Assembly (NCBI GenBank): GCA_013054445.1
Contig: JAAMPI010000563.1
Coordinates: forward strand, 1-32,132
Direction: 5' to 3'
DNA: 32,132 nucleotides
Origin: Cudoniella acicularis
Taxonomy: Eukaryota; Ascomycota; Leotiomycetes; Helotiales; Helotiaceae
Both the position numbers and the translations under genes were made by a program. The notes below the pieces were generated by a model that was not told the origin of the DNA, searched no databases, and was given only the letters and a program-made list of their open reading frames with translations. Positions within the stretch are counted from its first letter, which is position 1; every line of letters starts with the position of its first letter. This document shows, in pieces, positions 30,400-32,132 of this stretch.

Positions 30400-32132
30400 C
30401 GTTCGGAACCAGATTTGGAGCTTGGAGGGGAACAACCGCCAAGAATCTAAACAGTGCCGTGAGCTCAAGGAACCCAACGGCTCCTAACTGGCAAACCTTA
30501 TATCGAAGTGGGCGGATTATTGTAAAGGCGATCGATCACTGGAGGTATATATGATAATAGAACAAGCTTGTAGTGAGAGCAAGTGAAGGAAATATTGAGC
30601 ACGCTGGGACCCGGGGAAAACCAAACAAATGAATGTCGGCGATCGGTCTTTGTCGACAGTAAAGATTACACGACGACACTGACGGCGCTCTTGTGTGATG
30701 AATGAAATGAAAGTCGGGTTGCAACCGGGAAGTCGAGGCGCGTAATGGCGATGAACGAATGGCAGGGTAGTTATGAGAGCGGACGAACAACAGCGCTCAA
30801 TGCAGCCTTTGACAACCCGTAGGCAAGGAAGGAAGGGGGGACACTGTTGAGGGAGAGTCAAAAAAGAGGCCAAAGGAGGGTGGAGTGGAGTTTGTTATGG
30901 AAGGGGAACTTACGGCAAGCGCTCGACGTTGGCGGGAGATCTGTGGCTGTTTCTTTCTGGAACCTGGGCGCTCTACAACACGGGCATATCCAGGAGATGG
31001 ACCCGCGTTAGAGTTCAGGGCGAGGGGCGAGCTTATATGACACAAGACGTGTCGATTGCGGAGGAGGGGAGGGAACAAGCAGTTTGGGATGGGGGATGAG
31101 AGATGGAAAAAAGAAGATCGAGCTGTACAGGAACAAGGTCACACTGGTGGTGTATGTATTAGCAGAACAATGCGCGAGAGCGCAAATCTTGGAGCATTCC
31201 GTCGCTGTTCTTGCTGGCCATGGGTGATGGGATGGGCTGTTGCTGGCGTGGCTTGGCCCCCTGGAGTGTGTGTGTCTACCCACGACCCGGCTTCTCTGTT
31301 GACTCTCGGGGGGCCCTGGTTTTGGGATGAATTCAGCGCGTGGAATCCCTGCCTTGCCGGCCGTCGTCGCCTCCTGTGCGTTCCGCCCGCTTGTAGCCCA
31401 CTCCAACTCTGCCCCCCCTGAACGGGCCCTGGCCAAAATCTCCTGTGCTGCTGATAGGCCTCTACTGCTGTGCAGCGCCATTACCGCTGCATGGGGGGGG
31501 GGGACTTCGAGGGTGCGAGGGCGACTGTGAGTGTGAGACTGTAGTCGCAGCGTCGCGCTGCTTTGTGGTGAGGGAGGGCCATCGTTGCCCTCTGACCCTC
31601 TGCCCTCTGCAGCTCCTCTGCAGCCTCGATTCGACGATTACTGGACCACCCCTCTCCTCCCTCGCCTGTTGCGATTGCGGGCTTGTGATTTGCCTGAGGC
31701 GATCTCGTTGCCGCTTGCACACGCTACTCCACGGCGGTGATTAGTGGCTCAGTCATTCAGTCGGCCTCCTGCAGCGCCCGAAAGGGGGGGTTGAATGGTG
31801 AGAGGCTCTGTGGGTCGCACTAATGCTCAGGTACGCGCAAGGATCCCGCTCCAGAAGCTCCATGATGGCGAAGAGAAGAGAGAGCGAAGCTCAGAAGCAG
31901 CAGAAGCTCGTCGCTTTGGACGCTTTCAGCCTATGCAGGACGCGCCCTCGACGAAAAGTCGCCCGGTCGGGAACTAGCAGAGCTCGAGAGCCCCCCAAAA
32001 TCGACGGAGGGCGGGCTACTCGAGCACTTTTGGTAGCAGGCGCTGGGGCCGAGTCGGCGAGCTTGTCCTCCTCATCGACCCGGATCAAATCTCTGATGCA
32101 GCAAGCCTAAACGCAGCGCGCGCATATCTGAG
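30400..32132. promoter_or_regulatory. Long leader and promoter of the homeobox gene
   Basis: No gene is supported to the end of the window. On the minus strand 30400-31080 is C/T-rich and resembles a long transcribed leader. Beyond 31080 the DNA is G/C-rich with low-complexity runs, including eleven G in a row (31493-31503). The ORFs here lack domains and overlap each other on both strands. Confidence 0.45.
30844..30913 (-). other. Possible 5'-leader intron of the homeobox gene
   Basis: A strong minus-strand donor (GTAAGT from 30913) is followed by a pyrimidine-rich tract, a TTGAC branch-like string and a CAACAG acceptor, giving 70 bp. It lies about 450 bp upstream of the start codon. Confidence 0.4.

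Noticed and set aside
30517..31481. Several 80-157 codon minus-strand ORFs upstream of the homeobox gene
   Set aside because: They have low-complexity Ser/Pro/Arg composition, some begin with non-ATG codons, they overlap each other, and they fit a C/T-rich leader better than a protein.
1..32132. tRNA, rRNA, CRISPR arrays and bacterial-type operons
   Set aside because: None were seen; the gene structure is eukaryotic throughout.

Overview
The window reads as nuclear DNA of a filamentous ascomycete (Pezizomycotina). The evidence is many short GT-AG introns of 41-84 bp with CTAAC/CTGAC-like branch sites, an adenylation-thiolation-thioesterase NRPS-like enzyme, a fungal-type homeodomain protein, and transposons whose stop codons sit where Gln and Trp codons should be (RIP-like decay). 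A Leotiomycete is my best guess from the look of the proteins. That is inference, not proof.

Left part (1-11 kb). A single-exon 982-aa NRPS-like synthetase (1904-4852, +) stands without an obvious biosynthetic cluster. Next is a conserved SDR-fold protein (5463-6729, -) that lacks the normal catalytic residues. It is head-to-head with phosphoserine aminotransferase (7325-8765, +), and a TGACTCA element lies in the shared promoter. A small NTF2-like protein follows (9259-9926, +), then two weak 43-codon candidates.

Middle (11-18.6 kb). A long non-coding stretch leads to a six-exon gene (13804-15542, +) whose tail carries two SUMO-interacting-like motifs and three SUMO-acceptor-like sites. Its apparent original 5' end (13511-13803) is broken by a stop and a frame change. 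An 18-exon MFS sugar-type transporter (15996-18558, -) follows. It has two micro-exons and one missing base.

Repeat island (18.87-22.75 kb). Four ambiguous bases are followed by a decayed Ty3/Gypsy element (- strand, probable LTR 19947-20421). This abuts the C-terminal half of a Fot1/pogo-type transposase (+), which suggests a nested insertion. Beyond lies a decayed C-terminal fragment of a zinc alcohol dehydrogenase (22475-22750, +).

Right part (23-32 kb). A fungal transcription-factor-like gene (23376-25125, +) converges on mitochondrial delta-1-pyrroline-5-carboxylate dehydrogenase (25405-27265, -). A homeodomain transcription factor (28294-30399, -) follows, with a long pyrimidine-rich leader and promoter to the window end.

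The genes do not form one pathway. They are mostly conserved single genes around a transposon island. Exon limits were derived by hand from splice signals, reading frame and recalled family patterns; no alignment or transcript data were available.
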